From NCBI RefSeq assembly GCF_039542385.1, contig NZ_BAABIA010000009.1, positions 186,001 to 250,000 on the forward strand: a stretch of DNA of 64,000 nt, written 5' to 3'. Below, one piece after another: positions 1 to 8,571 of the stretch; position 1 is the first letter of the stretch; each line of letters starts with the position of its first letter. The notes beneath the pieces are model-generated. The model saw only the letters and a list, made by a program, of their open reading frames with translations. It did no database searches and was not told the DNA's origin. The position numbers were made by a program, and so were the translations under genes. This DNA comes from Prosthecobacter algae. GTDB taxonomy: Bacteria; Verrucomicrobiota; Verrucomicrobiia; Verrucomicrobiales; Verrucomicrobiaceae.

Positions 1-137
1 AAGGCCTGCTTTAGGTCTGGCGTGGCACGCACGTCATGGACCGTGAGGATGGCGTTATCCATGCGATAGTGACGCTCCAGCACCATGCTGAGCTCTCTTT
101 TCACCAGTTCGCTGACGCGTAAGACTCGTTGGGACAT
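1..137 (-). CDS. rbfA: Ribosome-binding factor A (5' part only)
   Basis: The 45 visible residues begin MSQRVLRVSELVKRELSMVL and continue through a segment ending TVHDVRATPDLKQA, which matches the N-terminus of RbfA, the KH-fold factor that matures the 30S subunit by acting on the 16S rRNA 5' helix. The start is the ATG at 137; the C-terminal half lies beyond the left edge. It is the third gene of nusA-infB-rbfA on the minus strand, 100 bp after infB, the classical bacterial order, which supports the call. No Shine-Dalgarno sequence precedes the ATG (the upstream stretch is AT-rich). Confidence 0.88.
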   Translation of the reverse strand, partial: MSQRVLRVSELVKRELSMVLERHYRMDNAILTVHDVRATPDLKQA

Positions 138-237
138 ATCGAAAATTAAAAGGTTCAGGGTGCAGGGTGACTGGGTCCAGAACGGAGCCAGGCATCACTG
201 CCCAAACTCCGCACATTGAACCCCGAACCCAAAACCA

Positions 238-2502
238 TCACAGAGTCTGGGCAAACTTCTCGAGTTCGTAACACTCGATGACGTCGTTCTCTTCGTAATC
301 GCTGAAGCCTGTGAGCTTGATACCGCACTCGAGGCCGTTGCGGACTTCAGGAACTTCGTCGTGGAAACGACGCAGGGTTTCAAAACCACCGTCATAGACG
401 GCCTGGCCATTGCGCAGCACGCGGGCGCGCTGCTTGCGGTCGATACGGCCATCGGTGACGATGGAACCGCCGACGTAACCGCGGTTGACCTTGAAGACCT
501 GCTTCACCTTGGCATGGCCCAGCACCTTCTCGCGGGTGAGCGGGTCGAGCATGCCCGTCATGGAATCCTTCACCTGGTCGATGAGTTCGTAGATGATGGA
601 GTAAAGCTTGATCTGCACGCCTTCGCGCTTGGCCACGCTGAGAGCCTTGTTTTCGACCTTCGTGTTGAAGCCGATGATGACGGCGTCGGACCCGGAGGCG
701 AGGAGCACATCGGACTCGGTGATCGGACCCACATCGGAGTGGAGGATCTTCTGGTTGATCTTGTCGCTGGTGATCTCGCCCAGGCACTTGACGATGGCTT
801 CCACAGAGCCCTGCACATCGGTCTTGAGGACGATCTTGAGGGTCTTCTTGTTGCCTTCGTCGATGCTGTTGAAGAGAGACTCCAGAGTGGAGCGACGGGT
901 GACCGTCAGCTTCTTCTGGCGCAGTTCTTCCAGACGCTCGATGCTGAGCTTCTTCACGGAACGTTCACTGTCCATCACCACGACTTCATCACCCACGTGA
1001 GGCATGTCGCTGAAGCCGACGAGTTCGACCGGCATGCCGGGACGGACTTCCTTGATCGGCTGGCCGCGGTCATTGATGAGAGCACGGGACTTGCCCCAAT
1101 GCGGACCGCAGATGAAAGGCTGACCCACTTTGAGGGTGCCCTGACGGACGATAACGGTGGCCACAGGGCCTTTGCCCTCGACCATGGAAGATTCGATGAC
1201 GGTCGCGCGGGCTGGAGCCTTCGGATCAGCCTTGAGTTCCAGAACTTCAGCCTGGAGGGCCATCGTCTCAAGCAGGCTGTCAATGCCCAGGCCGGACTTG
1301 GCGGACACTTCCATGACTTCGGTGTCGCCACCCCAGTCAACAGGTGCGAGACCAATCTCCTGCAGCTGGCCCTTCACACGCATGACGTCTGCCGCAGGCA
1401 GGTCACACTTGTTGATGGCGACCATGATGGTCACATCGGCCGCTTTAGCGTGATTAAGAGCTTCACGGGTCTGCGGCATGATGCCGTCATCCGCAGCAAT
1501 GATGAGTACTACGATGTCGGTGACGTGTGCGCCACGGGCACGCATGCCGGAGAACGCGGCGTGACCGGGAGTGTCAATGAAAGTGATCGGCTTGCCATCG
1601 TGGAAGACGCTGTAGGCACCGATGTGCTGGGTGATGCCGCCAGCCTCACCATGGGTGACCTGGGTCTTGCGGATGGCATCGAGAAGGGAGGTCTTGCCAT
1701 GGTCAACGTGACCCATGAAAGTGATGATCGGAGCGCGAAGCTCCAGCTTCTCCTCTTCGACTTCCTCGACAATCTGGGCGGTCGGCTCAACGATGACTTC
1801 TTCCACTTTGTGGACACCGGCACCTTTTTCGCGCTTCTCGCGCTCAAGGCGGAAGCCGTGCTTCTCACAAACTTTTTCGGCGACTTCAATGTCGATCGCC
1901 TTGTCCGCATTGGCGACGAAGACCTTCAGGGCAATGAGATCCGCGATGATCTTGAACGGACGGAGGCTCATGCGCTCGGCCAATTCTTTGACGATGATCG
2001 GCGGCTTCAGATGGATGATCTTTTCACCCGCCTCATTGATTTCAAATTCTGGAATCACCGGTTCTTCCACCTTGGGCGCGACCACAGTCGGCAGGGAGGG
2101 TGGTGGTGGCATGGCCTGCACCGGGCCGGGCTCGCGGATCATGGAGATCGGCGGCAAGGAGGTGGGCTGTTCTGGCGGACGACGGCGAACCTTGGGCTTT
2201 TCGTCCTCTTCGAAAAGGTTCAGGGCCTCGCGCTTATGGTCATCCAGCGTCTTCTTCGGAGCCTCCGCAATTTTGGAGACTGGCCTCGCAGGTGCCGGGG
2301 CCGGTTTGGCACCCAGGGCTGGCAGAGGGGTGGCCTCACGCCGGGGGCCACGGCTCTTTGGTTTCTCGTCCTCCTCAATCAATGAGAGCACTTTTTTGGC
2401 CGCCACTTTCTTGGGGGGCGTGCTCTCAGCCGTTGCTTTCTCCTCAGCAGTGCTGTCGGGAGTGGCTTTGGCAGGTTTGGATGAAGAGGATCGGCTTGGC
2501 AT
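238..2502 (-). CDS. infB: Translation initiation factor IF-2
   Basis: A 754-residue translational GTPase that brings initiator tRNA to the 30S subunit and promotes 50S joining. The G1 motif GHVDHGKT is at residues 264-271, followed by the switch region [15 protein letters not shown] (G3), NKCD (G4) and the beta-barrel and C-terminal domains. The N-terminal 150 residues are lysine/proline/glutamate-rich and contain a diverged duplicated segment: [12 protein letters not shown] near 39-50 and [12 protein letters not shown] near 94-105, each followed by an LP-containing stretch. It lies between nusA (80 bp upstream) and rbfA and is probably cotranscribed. The start at 2502 is the first ATG and gives a typical IF-2 head. 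Confidence 0.97.
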   Translation of the reverse strand: MPSRSSSSKPAKATPDSTAEEKATAESTPPKKVAAKKVLSLIEEDEKPKSRGPRREATPLPALGAKPAPAPARPVSKIAEAPKKTLDDHKREALNLFEEDEKPKVRRRPPEQPTSLPPISMIREPGPVQAMPPPPSLPTVVAPKVEEPVIPEFEINEAGEKIIHLKPPIIVKELAERMSLRPFKIIADLIALKVFVANADKAIDIEVAEKVCEKHGFRLEREKREKGAGVHKVEEVIVEPTAQIVEEVEEEKLELRAPIITFMGHVDHGKTSLLDAIRKTQVTHGEAGGITQHIGAYSVFHDGKPITFIDTPGHAAFSGMRARGAHVTDIVVLIIAADDGIMPQTREALNHAKAADVTIMVAINKCDLPAADVMRVKGQLQEIGLAPVDWGGDTEVMEVSAKSGLGIDSLLETMALQAEVLELKADPKAPARATVIESSMVEGKGPVATVIVRQGTLKVGQPFICGPHWGKSRALINDRGQPIKEVRPGMPVELVGFSDMPHVGDEVVVMDSERSVKKLSIERLEELRQKKLTVTRRSTLESLFNSIDEGNKKTLKIVLKTDVQGSVEAIVKCLGEITSDKINQKILHSDVGPITESDVLLASGSDAVIIGFNTKVENKALSVAKREGVQIKLYSIIYELIDQVKDSMTGMLDPLTREKVLGHAKVKQVFKVNRGYVGGSIVTDGRIDRKQRARVLRNGQAVYDGGFETLRRFHDEVPEVRNGLECGIKLTGFSDYEENDVIECYELEKFAQTL

Positions 2503-2581
2503 GAGAAACGTTGGTCTTTCGAACGGCGGGGCGGGCTGTCGGGGTGAGAATTAAGGAATTGAAGAAAGCGTGGCTCATAAG

Positions 2582-3835
2582 CTACGCTCCCGGAGTGTAA
2601 GATGCAACGAGGGCATGCACCTGTTGGGCGAGCTGCTGGTCACCGCCGAGGGCATCGGCAATGTCCTCGACATCCACTTGCAAGAGGGTCTCGAGCGCAC
2701 CCAGGCCACCATTGGCCAGTTTACGCGCAGTTTCAAGATTGATGCCGAGCGCGCGCTCTAGTTCATGGGCGGCGGTATCCATCTGGCCTTCGAAGACTTC
2801 AGCCGCATGCTCGTCGCGCTCGATGCTCAGCTCCATGCCGACGAGGCGGGAGGTGAGACGGGCGTTCTGGCCGCGACGGCCGATGGCTTTGGACAGGTCT
2901 TCTTCGCTGACAGTGAGGCGGGCAGCCTTTTTGTCTGGGGAAACTTGGATGGAAAGGACCTTGATGGGCTTCAGCGCCTCGCGAACGAACTCAGCCGGGT
3001 CGGCCTTCCAGCGGATGATGTCCACCTTCTCATTGTTCAGTTCGCGCACGATGTTTTTCACGCGGGCACCACGCAGGCCCACGCAGGCACCCACGGGATC
3101 CACCTTGTCATCACCGCTGTGCACGGCGACCTTGGTGCGGTAGCCGGCCTCACGGGCGATGCTGGCGATTTCCACGGTGCGGTCACCGATCTCGCTGACT
3201 TCGAATTCGAAGAGACGGCGCACAAAGTTCACATGGGCGCGGCTGAGCACGATCTCAGGGCCGCGGGCACCTTCACGCTCGACTGCCTTCACGTAGAAGC
3301 GCATGCGGTCGCCGGGGGTGTAGTCTTCGGTGGAGACGCGCTCCTTCGAAGGCATGGAGCCTTCAAACTTGCCGAGGTCCACGATCACGTCGGACTTGTC
3401 AAAACGACGGATGGTGCCGTTGACGACGTCGCCCGTACGGTCCTTGAATTCGTCGTAAAGGTTCTCCTTCTCCGCCATGCGGAGACGCTGGAGCATGGTC
3501 TGCTTCGCCGTCTGTGCAGCGATGCGCCCCATGTTCTTCGGGGTGACTTCCAGGTCGATTTCATCACCGAGCTGGGCATCCTTTTTGATCATCCGGGCCT
3601 TGGCCAGCGGAAGCTCTTCCCAGGGATTGGAAACGGTTTCGACGGCCAGCAGCTTGGCCCACGCCTTGATCGTCCCTTTCTCAGGATCGATATCAATGCG
3701 CAGCTCACGTGCCGGACCGATGCTCTTCTTCGAGGCAGCGAGAAGAGCCTGGGAGAGAGCTTCAACCATCTTCTGACGGTCAATCCCCTTCTCTTTCTCG
3801 TAGTAATCGAATAGTGCTTTAAGTTCGCTGATCAT
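2582..3835 (-). CDS. nusA: Transcription termination/antitermination factor NusA
   Basis: A 417-residue NusA that binds RNA polymerase and nascent RNA and modulates pausing, termination and antitermination. The order is N-terminal domain (1-125), S1 domain (about 135-200), KH1 (about 230-285, with VGACVGLRGARVKNI) and KH2 (about 300-350, with AIGRRGQNARLTSRL). The last 65 residues form one helix-hairpin-helix acidic-repeat-like module (LERALGINLETARKLANGG), whereas E. coli NusA has two, so this is a one-repeat version. It heads the nusA-infB-rbfA operon; rimP, often found upstream, is absent. Its leader contains a terminator hairpin (see 3852-3885), which suggests attenuation. Confidence 0.96.
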   Translation of the reverse strand: MISELKALFDYYEKEKGIDRQKMVEALSQALLAASKKSIGPARELRIDIDPEKGTIKAWAKLLAVETVSNPWEELPLAKARMIKKDAQLGDEIDLEVTPKNMGRIAAQTAKQTMLQRLRMAEKENLYDEFKDRTGDVVNGTIRRFDKSDVIVDLGKFEGSMPSKERVSTEDYTPGDRMRFYVKAVEREGARGPEIVLSRAHVNFVRRLFEFEVSEIGDRTVEIASIAREAGYRTKVAVHSGDDKVDPVGACVGLRGARVKNIVRELNNEKVDIIRWKADPAEFVREALKPIKVLSIQVSPDKKAARLTVSEEDLSKAIGRRGQNARLTSRLVGMELSIERDEHAAEVFEGQMDTAAHELERALGINLETARKLANGGLGALETLLQVDVEDIADALGGDQQLAQQVHALVASYTPGA

Positions 3836-3851
3836 AAAAATGGTGACCTAT

Positions 3852-3885
3852 CCAGACAAAAAAGAGCGGGGAAGACCCCACTCTT
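3852..3885 (-). terminator. Intrinsic terminator in the nusA leader (possible attenuator)
   Basis: Read on the minus strand, AAGAGTGGGG, a TCTT loop and CCCCGCTCTT form a 10-bp stem (one G-U pair), directly followed by TTTTGTC. The hairpin with its U-tract ends about 16 nt before the nusA start codon. There is no minus-strand gene upstream for it to serve, because the next gene (4157) points the other way. On the plus strand the stem has a C-A mismatch and no T-run, so it works only toward nusA. The likely role is premature termination in the nusA leader. Confidence 0.72.
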
Positions 3886-4156
3886 GCCAAAAAACAGTGC
3901 CTTGTCCCGGAAAGGAAGCGAGATTGTAATTCAGACAGGCATTTCGGCAAGCCGAAAATCCGAGAGACTTGTCCTCGGTGAAATGAGGAGGGGGCATGGG
4001 CAGAATTTGGAGCTTACCCGAGTAAGGGAATGGAGGCCGACTGCCGCACGGGAAAGTTCATTCGCCGATGTTTTCGCAAAAAGCGCGGCTTCTGGCCGCA
4101 TATTTCCTCCAGCCATCATTTGGCACCTCTCTGGGCTGTGGTAAACTCGGCGGCTT
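3886..4156. other. Divergent intergenic region between nusA and the OppF-like gene
   Basis: Together with the hairpin at 3852-3885 this makes a gap of about 320 bp without a convincing gene. It should hold the nusA promoter and the promoter of the plus-strand ATPase gene, but no good -35/-10 pair stands out. One clear element is a perfect palindrome, TTTCGGC-AA-GCCGAAA at 3942-3957, which has no T-tract on either side and so looks more like a protein-binding site than a terminator. No tRNA T-loop motif was seen, although tRNA-fMet sits upstream of nusA in some bacteria. Confidence 0.5.
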
Positions 4157-4936
4157 ATGGCCCTCCTCCGAGTCGAAAACCTGCAAGTTCATTTCCCGAT
4201 CCGCTCGGGCTGGCTGGGCAAGCGTGACGTCGTCAAAGCCGTGGATGGAGTGAGCTTTGAGGTCCATGAGGGCAAGACCCTGGGCCTCGTGGGTGAGAGT
4301 GGCAGCGGTAAGTCCACCGTCTCCCGTGCGCTGTTGAAGCTGATCCAGCCTACAGGCGGCAGCGCCTGTTATAAAGACCGCGAGATCTTTGGCATGCCGG
4401 AGGCGGACTTCCGCCCGCTGCGCAAGGAGATCCAGATGATTTTCCAGGATCCCATCGGCTCCCTTAACCCGCGCATGACCATCGAGTCCATCCTCGCGGA
4501 GCCACTGACCATCCATTTTAAGGACATGACGGCCAAACAGCGCCGGGATGTCTCCGCCGCGCTGCTGCACCGAGTGGGCCTGCCCGAGGACTCCCTGCAA
4601 AGATATCCCCACGAATTCAGCGGTGGCCAGCGGCAGCGCATCGGCATTGCACGGGCGCTGGCCGTTCAGCCCAAGTTTCTCATCTGTGACGAGCCCGTGA
4701 GCGCCCTGGACGTCAGCGTCCAGGCCAGTGTCCTCAATTTGCTGAAGGATCTGCAGGACGAATTTAAACTCACCTACCTTTTTATTGCCCATGATCTGGC
4801 CGTTGTGCGGCACATGAGCGATGACATCATCGTGATGAACCGGGGCCAAGTTGTGGAAAGCGGCCCCGCCGATGACCTCTGCGAACGCCCGCAGCACGAG
4901 TACACCCGCAAACTTTTGGCCTCGATTCCTGCCTGA
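4157..4936 (+). CDS. ABC transporter ATP-binding protein, OppF/DppF type
   Basis: A 259-residue ATPase subunit of the peptide/nickel (Opp/Dpp) importer class. Walker A is GESGSGKST (46-54), the signature [14 protein letters not shown] starts at 155, and Walker B FLICDEP is near 174-180, followed by [15 protein letters not shown], characteristic of OppD/OppF. The tail [14 protein letters not shown] is the normal end of the family, but the C-terminal oligopeptide-binding extension is minimal. The permeases, binding protein and second ATPase are not in the window, so its partner is unknown. The ATG at 4157 has no Shine-Dalgarno sequence. rodA follows after 31 bp. Confidence 0.88.
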   Translation: MALLRVENLQVHFPIRSGWLGKRDVVKAVDGVSFEVHEGKTLGLVGESGSGKSTVSRALLKLIQPTGGSACYKDREIFGMPEADFRPLRKEIQMIFQDPIGSLNPRMTIESILAEPLTIHFKDMTAKQRRDVSAALLHRVGLPEDSLQRYPHEFSGGQRQRIGIARALAVQPKFLICDEPVSALDVSVQASVLNLLKDLQDEFKLTYLFIAHDLAVVRHMSDDIIVMNRGQVVESGPADDLCERPQHEYTRKLLASIPA

Positions 4937-4967
4937 TCGCGCAGAAAGGCCCCCTTCCCCAACCTCA

Positions 4968-6185
4968 ATGACACCCCTTTTCAAAAAGTTCCTCGGCATC
5001 AACTGGATCTTGATCCTGACGATGCTGGGCCTGCTCGCCTTCGGCGTGTACGCCATTTACAATGCCTCATACTTCCGGGATGACTCCGGGGTGCTCAAGC
5101 TGCACCTCAAATGGAAGGACCAGATGCGCTGGATTGGCCTAGGGCTACCCTTCTTGCTAGGGGCGGCGTTGATCGACTACAAATGGGTCCGCTGGGCCTG
5201 TGTGCCCATGTATCTGGCAGGTCTAGGCGGCCTCGTTTATCTGCAACTTTACGGAGTGGAGGTGAAAGGAAACCTAGCCTGGGTCACCATCGCTGGGCAA
5301 AATGTCCAGCCTTCTCAGTTTGCCATCATGTCCGGCATTGTGATGCTGGCCGTGGTCTTTGGCGAGCTTCCGCGCATGTGGCCAGTCTTCAGACGCCCGT
5401 GGTTGCGGCTGATTGTGGCGGGCATCGTGGCAGGTATTCCTGCGGCCATGGTCATTAAAGAGGATTTGGGTTCCGGCTTGGTATGGGGACCAGTTTTCCT
5501 CTCCATGATGCTGGTGGGCAGCATTCCTTTCCGTTACATGATTACCCTCATCCTGGGGGCCTTGTGCATCATCCCCATCGTCTATTTCTTTGTACTAAAG
5601 CCATACCAGCAGGCACGTATCGACACCACCTGGTACATGATCACCAACCAGATGGACAAGGTAGACACCCGGGGAGACGGCTGGGTGCCGACATTTGTGC
5701 AGATCGCTGTGGCATCGGCCGGATTTGAAGGCAAAGGCCCCATGTCTGAAAAAGTACCTGACCATGGAACCATCCACCGGCAGTTCTTTCCCTCCACCGA
5801 GGCACACAGCGACTTCATCTTTGGGGTGATTTGCGAGGAATTCGGCTTCCGCGGGGCCGTATTGTTACTGACGGGCATTGCACTGCTATTGATACAAGGT
5901 ATCTTCATGGCCTTTTATTCCAGAGACCAAGTTGGAAGGCTGCTGGTCGTAGGCGTGGTGGCCATGTTCTTTGCACACACTTTCCAAAATGCGGGCATGA
6001 ACCTGGGCATGCTGCCGGTGATTGGTCTTCCCCTGCCCTTTATCAGCTACGGGGGCACCTTCATGATCGTCACGCTTTTCCTCGTGGGCATGATGCAGAG
6101 CGTCTGGGTGCACCGAAACATTTCCCCTGTGAGGAAGAAGACCGTCGGCGGGCGTGAAATCCGCGACGATGATGATGAAGATTGA
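4968..6185 (+). CDS. rodA: Rod shape-determining protein RodA (SEDS glycosyltransferase)
   Basis: A 405-residue polytopic membrane protein (about ten hydrophobic helices) of the FtsW/RodA/SpoVE family, which polymerises lipid II into glycan strands with a class B PBP. The N-terminus INWILILTMLGLLAFGVYAI and the C-terminal motif LPFISYGGTFMIVTLFLVG are diagnostic; the loop with DHGTIHRQFFPSTEAHSDFIF corresponds to the conserved HTDFIF region. The ATG at 4968 gives the standard RodA head; an in-frame ATG at 4851 would add a non-family segment overlapping the previous gene. No mre genes or PBP2 are adjacent. RodA is preferred over FtsW because no division genes are nearby. Confidence 0.88.
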   Translation: MTPLFKKFLGINWILILTMLGLLAFGVYAIYNASYFRDDSGVLKLHLKWKDQMRWIGLGLPFLLGAALIDYKWVRWACVPMYLAGLGGLVYLQLYGVEVKGNLAWVTIAGQNVQPSQFAIMSGIVMLAVVFGELPRMWPVFRRPWLRLIVAGIVAGIPAAMVIKEDLGSGLVWGPVFLSMMLVGSIPFRYMITLILGALCIIPIVYFFVLKPYQQARIDTTWYMITNQMDKVDTRGDGWVPTFVQIAVASAGFEGKGPMSEKVPDHGTIHRQFFPSTEAHSDFIFGVICEEFGFRGAVLLLTGIALLLIQGIFMAFYSRDQVGRLLVVGVVAMFFAHTFQNAGMNLGMLPVIGLPLPFISYGGTFMIVTLFLVGMMQSVWVHRNISPVRKKTVGGREIRDDDDED

Positions 6186-6219
6186 GGCAGCCCCATCCTC
6201 CCAGGCGTAAATCCAGCCC

Positions 6220-6762
6220 ATGTCCATTGCCACCCGTCGAGGCGACCAGGGGGAGACCGATCTCCTCTTTGGCCAGCGCACCTCCAAGTCCCACCCTCGT
6301 GTCCACGCCCTCGGGGCGGTGGATGAACTGAACGCCGCACTTGGCCCCGTGCGCATCGCAGCTCTGAAGCCAGAGACCCGGGAGATCATGGAAAAGGTAC
6401 AGCCCCTGCTCATCAGCCTGATGGGGGAACTGGCTACGCCCCCTGGGCTAGAGGCCAAATATGCGGCCACGCACAAGCCTTTCGAAACAGCTCACGTTCT
6501 TTGGCTGGATGAATGGGTGGCCAAGCTGGAAGCAGGCGGTGCCCTGCAATTCAAAGGCTGGGCCCTGCCCGGTGAAGCCGGGGTGATGAGCGGTGCTTAT
6601 GCCGACCTCGCCCGCACCGCCTGCCGCCGTGCCGAGAGGCATGTGGTGGACCTCTTGGGCACCGACCAGGAAGTGCCGAACCAAGAGGTGGTCCGTTTTC
6701 TAAACCGACTGGCCGATGTGCTGTGGCTGCTGGCTCGCTGGGAAGAACGGCAGGCAAACTGA
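6220..6762 (+). CDS. Cob(I)alamin adenosyltransferase, PduO type
   Basis: A 180-residue ATP:corrinoid adenosyltransferase that transfers the adenosyl group of ATP to cob(I)alamin. The ATP-binding motif TRRGDQGETD (5-14), the GAVDELNAALG segment (32-42), the arginine-rich helix ARTACRRAERHV and the C-terminal NRLADVLWLLAR are the conserved PduO blocks. The length is normal. It starts 34 bp after rodA on the same strand and may be cotranscribed with it. No other cobalamin genes are nearby, so it probably serves salvage and coenzyme supply to B12 enzymes elsewhere. Confidence 0.92.
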   Translation: MSIATRRGDQGETDLLFGQRTSKSHPRVHALGAVDELNAALGPVRIAALKPETREIMEKVQPLLISLMGELATPPGLEAKYAATHKPFETAHVLWLDEWVAKLEAGGALQFKGWALPGEAGVMSGAYADLARTACRRAERHVVDLLGTDQEVPNQEVVRFLNRLADVLWLLARWEERQAN

Positions 6763-7266
6763 CTCGAAGACTGTGCAGGCGGCGCTTGGACACAGTCAAA
6801 GGTAGCCCGCACAGTCCCTGTGCGGTAAGCAAGGTGGATGCGGTTCAGAGGTACTCGTGATGAGAGCGGACCGCTGACTGAGCTTGTGGACGGGGATGGA
6901 GCTTCGAGGCTGCTGTCTGCACAGAGGACTGTGCAGGCTACTTTCGGGCACCGTCAAAGGTAGCCCGCACAGTCCCTGTGCGGTAAGCAAGGTGGATGCG
7001 GTTCAGAGGTACTCGTGATGAGAGTGGACCGCTGACTGAGCTTGTGGACGGGGATGGGGCTTCGAGGCTGCTGTCTGCACAGAGGACTGTGCAGGCTACT
7101 TTCGGGCACCGTCAAAGGTAGCCCGCACAGTCCCTGTGCGGTATGCAAGGTGGATGCGGTTCAGAGGTACCCGTGATGAGAGCGGACCGCTGACTGAGCT
7201 CGTGGACGGAGATGGGGCTTCGAGGTCGCTTTCTGCACAGAGGACTGTGCAGGCTACTCTTGGGGA
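6763..7266. repeat. Tandem array of three 140-bp palindrome-ended units (158-bp period)
   Basis: Three near-identical units lie at 6802-6941, 6960-7099 and 7118-7257, each separated by the same 18-bp spacer (TTTCGGGCACCGTCAAAG). Every unit begins GTAGCCCGCACAG and ends CTGTGCAGGCTAC, so its ends are imperfect 13-bp inverted repeats. Each end is itself a hairpin: CCGCACAG-TCC-CTGTGCGG on the left and CTGCACAG-AGGA-CTGTGCAG on the right. A decayed right end (GACTGTGCAGGC plus a spacer-like tail) sits at about 6768-6801, a relic of a fourth copy. Only scattered substitutions separate the copies. It encodes no plausible protein. It resembles a REP/BIME or a MITE-like non-autonomous element amplified in place. 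Confidence 0.88.
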
Positions 7267-8517
7267 CTACTTCGTCCCGATGCGCCACAGGTGGCTTTCC
7301 GTGCGAATGAGGAAGTCATCTTCGATCACCGCGTAGGAGGCCAGGGAGCGTTCGGCGAGGTCGTTCTTTGCCAGGATGCGGAAGGTCTTGCCGGGCTGGA
7401 CAATCACGCCGAGGCCCTTTTCATCCTGGAGGTAGAGCTTGCCATCGGCATGCAGGATGGAGGCGCTGATGGGGCCGGTGCAGCGCTCCTGGTAATGAAC
7501 GGTGCCCGTCTTGGCATCGGCGCAGGTGAGCACGCCGTTGTCGGCCACGAAGTAGATCTCCTCCCCCACGATAACCATGCTGGGATTGTGCGGGACGAAC
7601 TTCTCGATCTTCCAGGCGATGTGAGTGTCGGTGACATCCCCTTTGCCATCGGCACGAATGGCGAGGGCCATGGGTTTGTTATAACCCGTGCCGATGTAGA
7701 TCATGCCATTGGCAAACAAAGGGCGCGGAACGACGGAGTAGCCCTGGTCATAACGCGCCTTCCAGATTTCCGTGCCCGTCAGCGGATCCAGGGCATTCAC
7801 CACCCCGCTGCCTGCGCTGATGAGTTGGCGCTGGCCATTGACTTCGATCACCAGAGGCGTGCTGAAGGAGAACTTATTTTTGGCATCGCTGACGCGGGCA
7901 AATTTCCAGACTTGGGCACCGGTGGTTTTATCCAAGGCGATCACGGCGGGATCAGTTTCGGCATCGGCATTGAAGATGAACAAGCCACCTTCGATGACGG
8001 GGCTGCCGCCATTGCCATGCACTGGCTTGTAGCCAAAAGACTGGGTTTTCCAGACCACGCTGCCATCCGCCGCATTCAGGCAAGCACTGCCCTGATGGCC
8101 AAAGTGGACGTACAATTTACCCTCTTCATAGACAGGCGTGGGGCTGGCATGGCTGTTCTTTTTATGCACGGCCGGAGCGTCCTTAGGCTGGATGAAGATT
8201 TCCTGATCCCACACCACCTTGCCATCCGCCGCCTGGAGGCAAAGGGCCCGCAGGCTGCGCTCCGCATCCGGCTTTTCCACCCCGCCCTGAATGACGGCGG
8301 TGGTGAGATAAACGCGGTCCCCGATCACCACAGGAGAGGACCACCCCACACCCGGAACCGGGGCCTTCCAAAGGATGTTCTTGTTCACGGAGGGACTCCA
8401 TTCCGTGGGCAGGCCCTTGGTCAAAGTCTGGCCCTGGTGAGTGGGCCCGCGAAATTCGGGCCAGTCTTCAGCAGCAGCGATGGAAGTGACAGCCAGGAGA
8501 GGGAGAAGGAGACGCAT
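7267..8517 (-). CDS. Secreted PQQ-like beta-propeller repeat protein
   Basis: A 416-residue exported protein with a short signal peptide (cleavage after about residue 16, ..TSIAAAEDWPEF). The opening WPEFRGPTHQG and repeated blades such as VYLTTAVIQGG, LYVHFGHQGSACLNAADGSV, ALDKTTGAQVWKF and NALDPLTGTEIWKA are typical of PQQ/BamB-like beta-propellers common in Planctomycetes and Verrucomicrobia. No cofactor-dependent dehydrogenase motif was recognised, so a scaffold or binding role is as likely as catalysis. The stop codon lies 10 bp from the tandem repeat array. The Gfo/Idh/MocA gene starts upstream on the same strand with a 54-bp gap between the two coding regions, so they may form an operon. 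Confidence 0.86.
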   Translation of the reverse strand: MRLLLPLLAVTSIAAAEDWPEFRGPTHQGQTLTKGLPTEWSPSVNKNILWKAPVPGVGWSSPVVIGDRVYLTTAVIQGGVEKPDAERSLRALCLQAADGKVVWDQEIFIQPKDAPAVHKKNSHASPTPVYEEGKLYVHFGHQGSACLNAADGSVVWKTQSFGYKPVHGNGGSPVIEGGLFIFNADAETDPAVIALDKTTGAQVWKFARVSDAKNKFSFSTPLVIEVNGQRQLISAGSGVVNALDPLTGTEIWKARYDQGYSVVPRPLFANGMIYIGTGYNKPMALAIRADGKGDVTDTHIAWKIEKFVPHNPSMVIVGEEIYFVADNGVLTCADAKTGTVHYQERCTGPISASILHADGKLYLQDEKGLGVIVQPGKTFRILAKNDLAERSLASYAVIEDDFLIRTESHLWRIGTK

Positions 8518-8571
8518 GGGGAAGGTAGCAGATGAGGGACTCAGTCGTTGATTCGCCGAAGGATAACCACC

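Noticed and set aside
361-2385. Long open frame antisense to infB
   Set aside because: It mirrors infB codon bias in a GC-rich gene and has no independent family features; same for long antisense frames opposite the RND pump (24222-25760), FAD oxidoreductase (42379-44562), nusA and others.
3886-4156. tRNA upstream of nusA
   Set aside because: No GGTTC T-loop or acceptor-stem complementarity could be found.
6796-7148. Repeated small minus-strand frames in the tandem array
   Set aside because: The similar peptides simply follow the DNA repeat units and no start signal or family supports translation.
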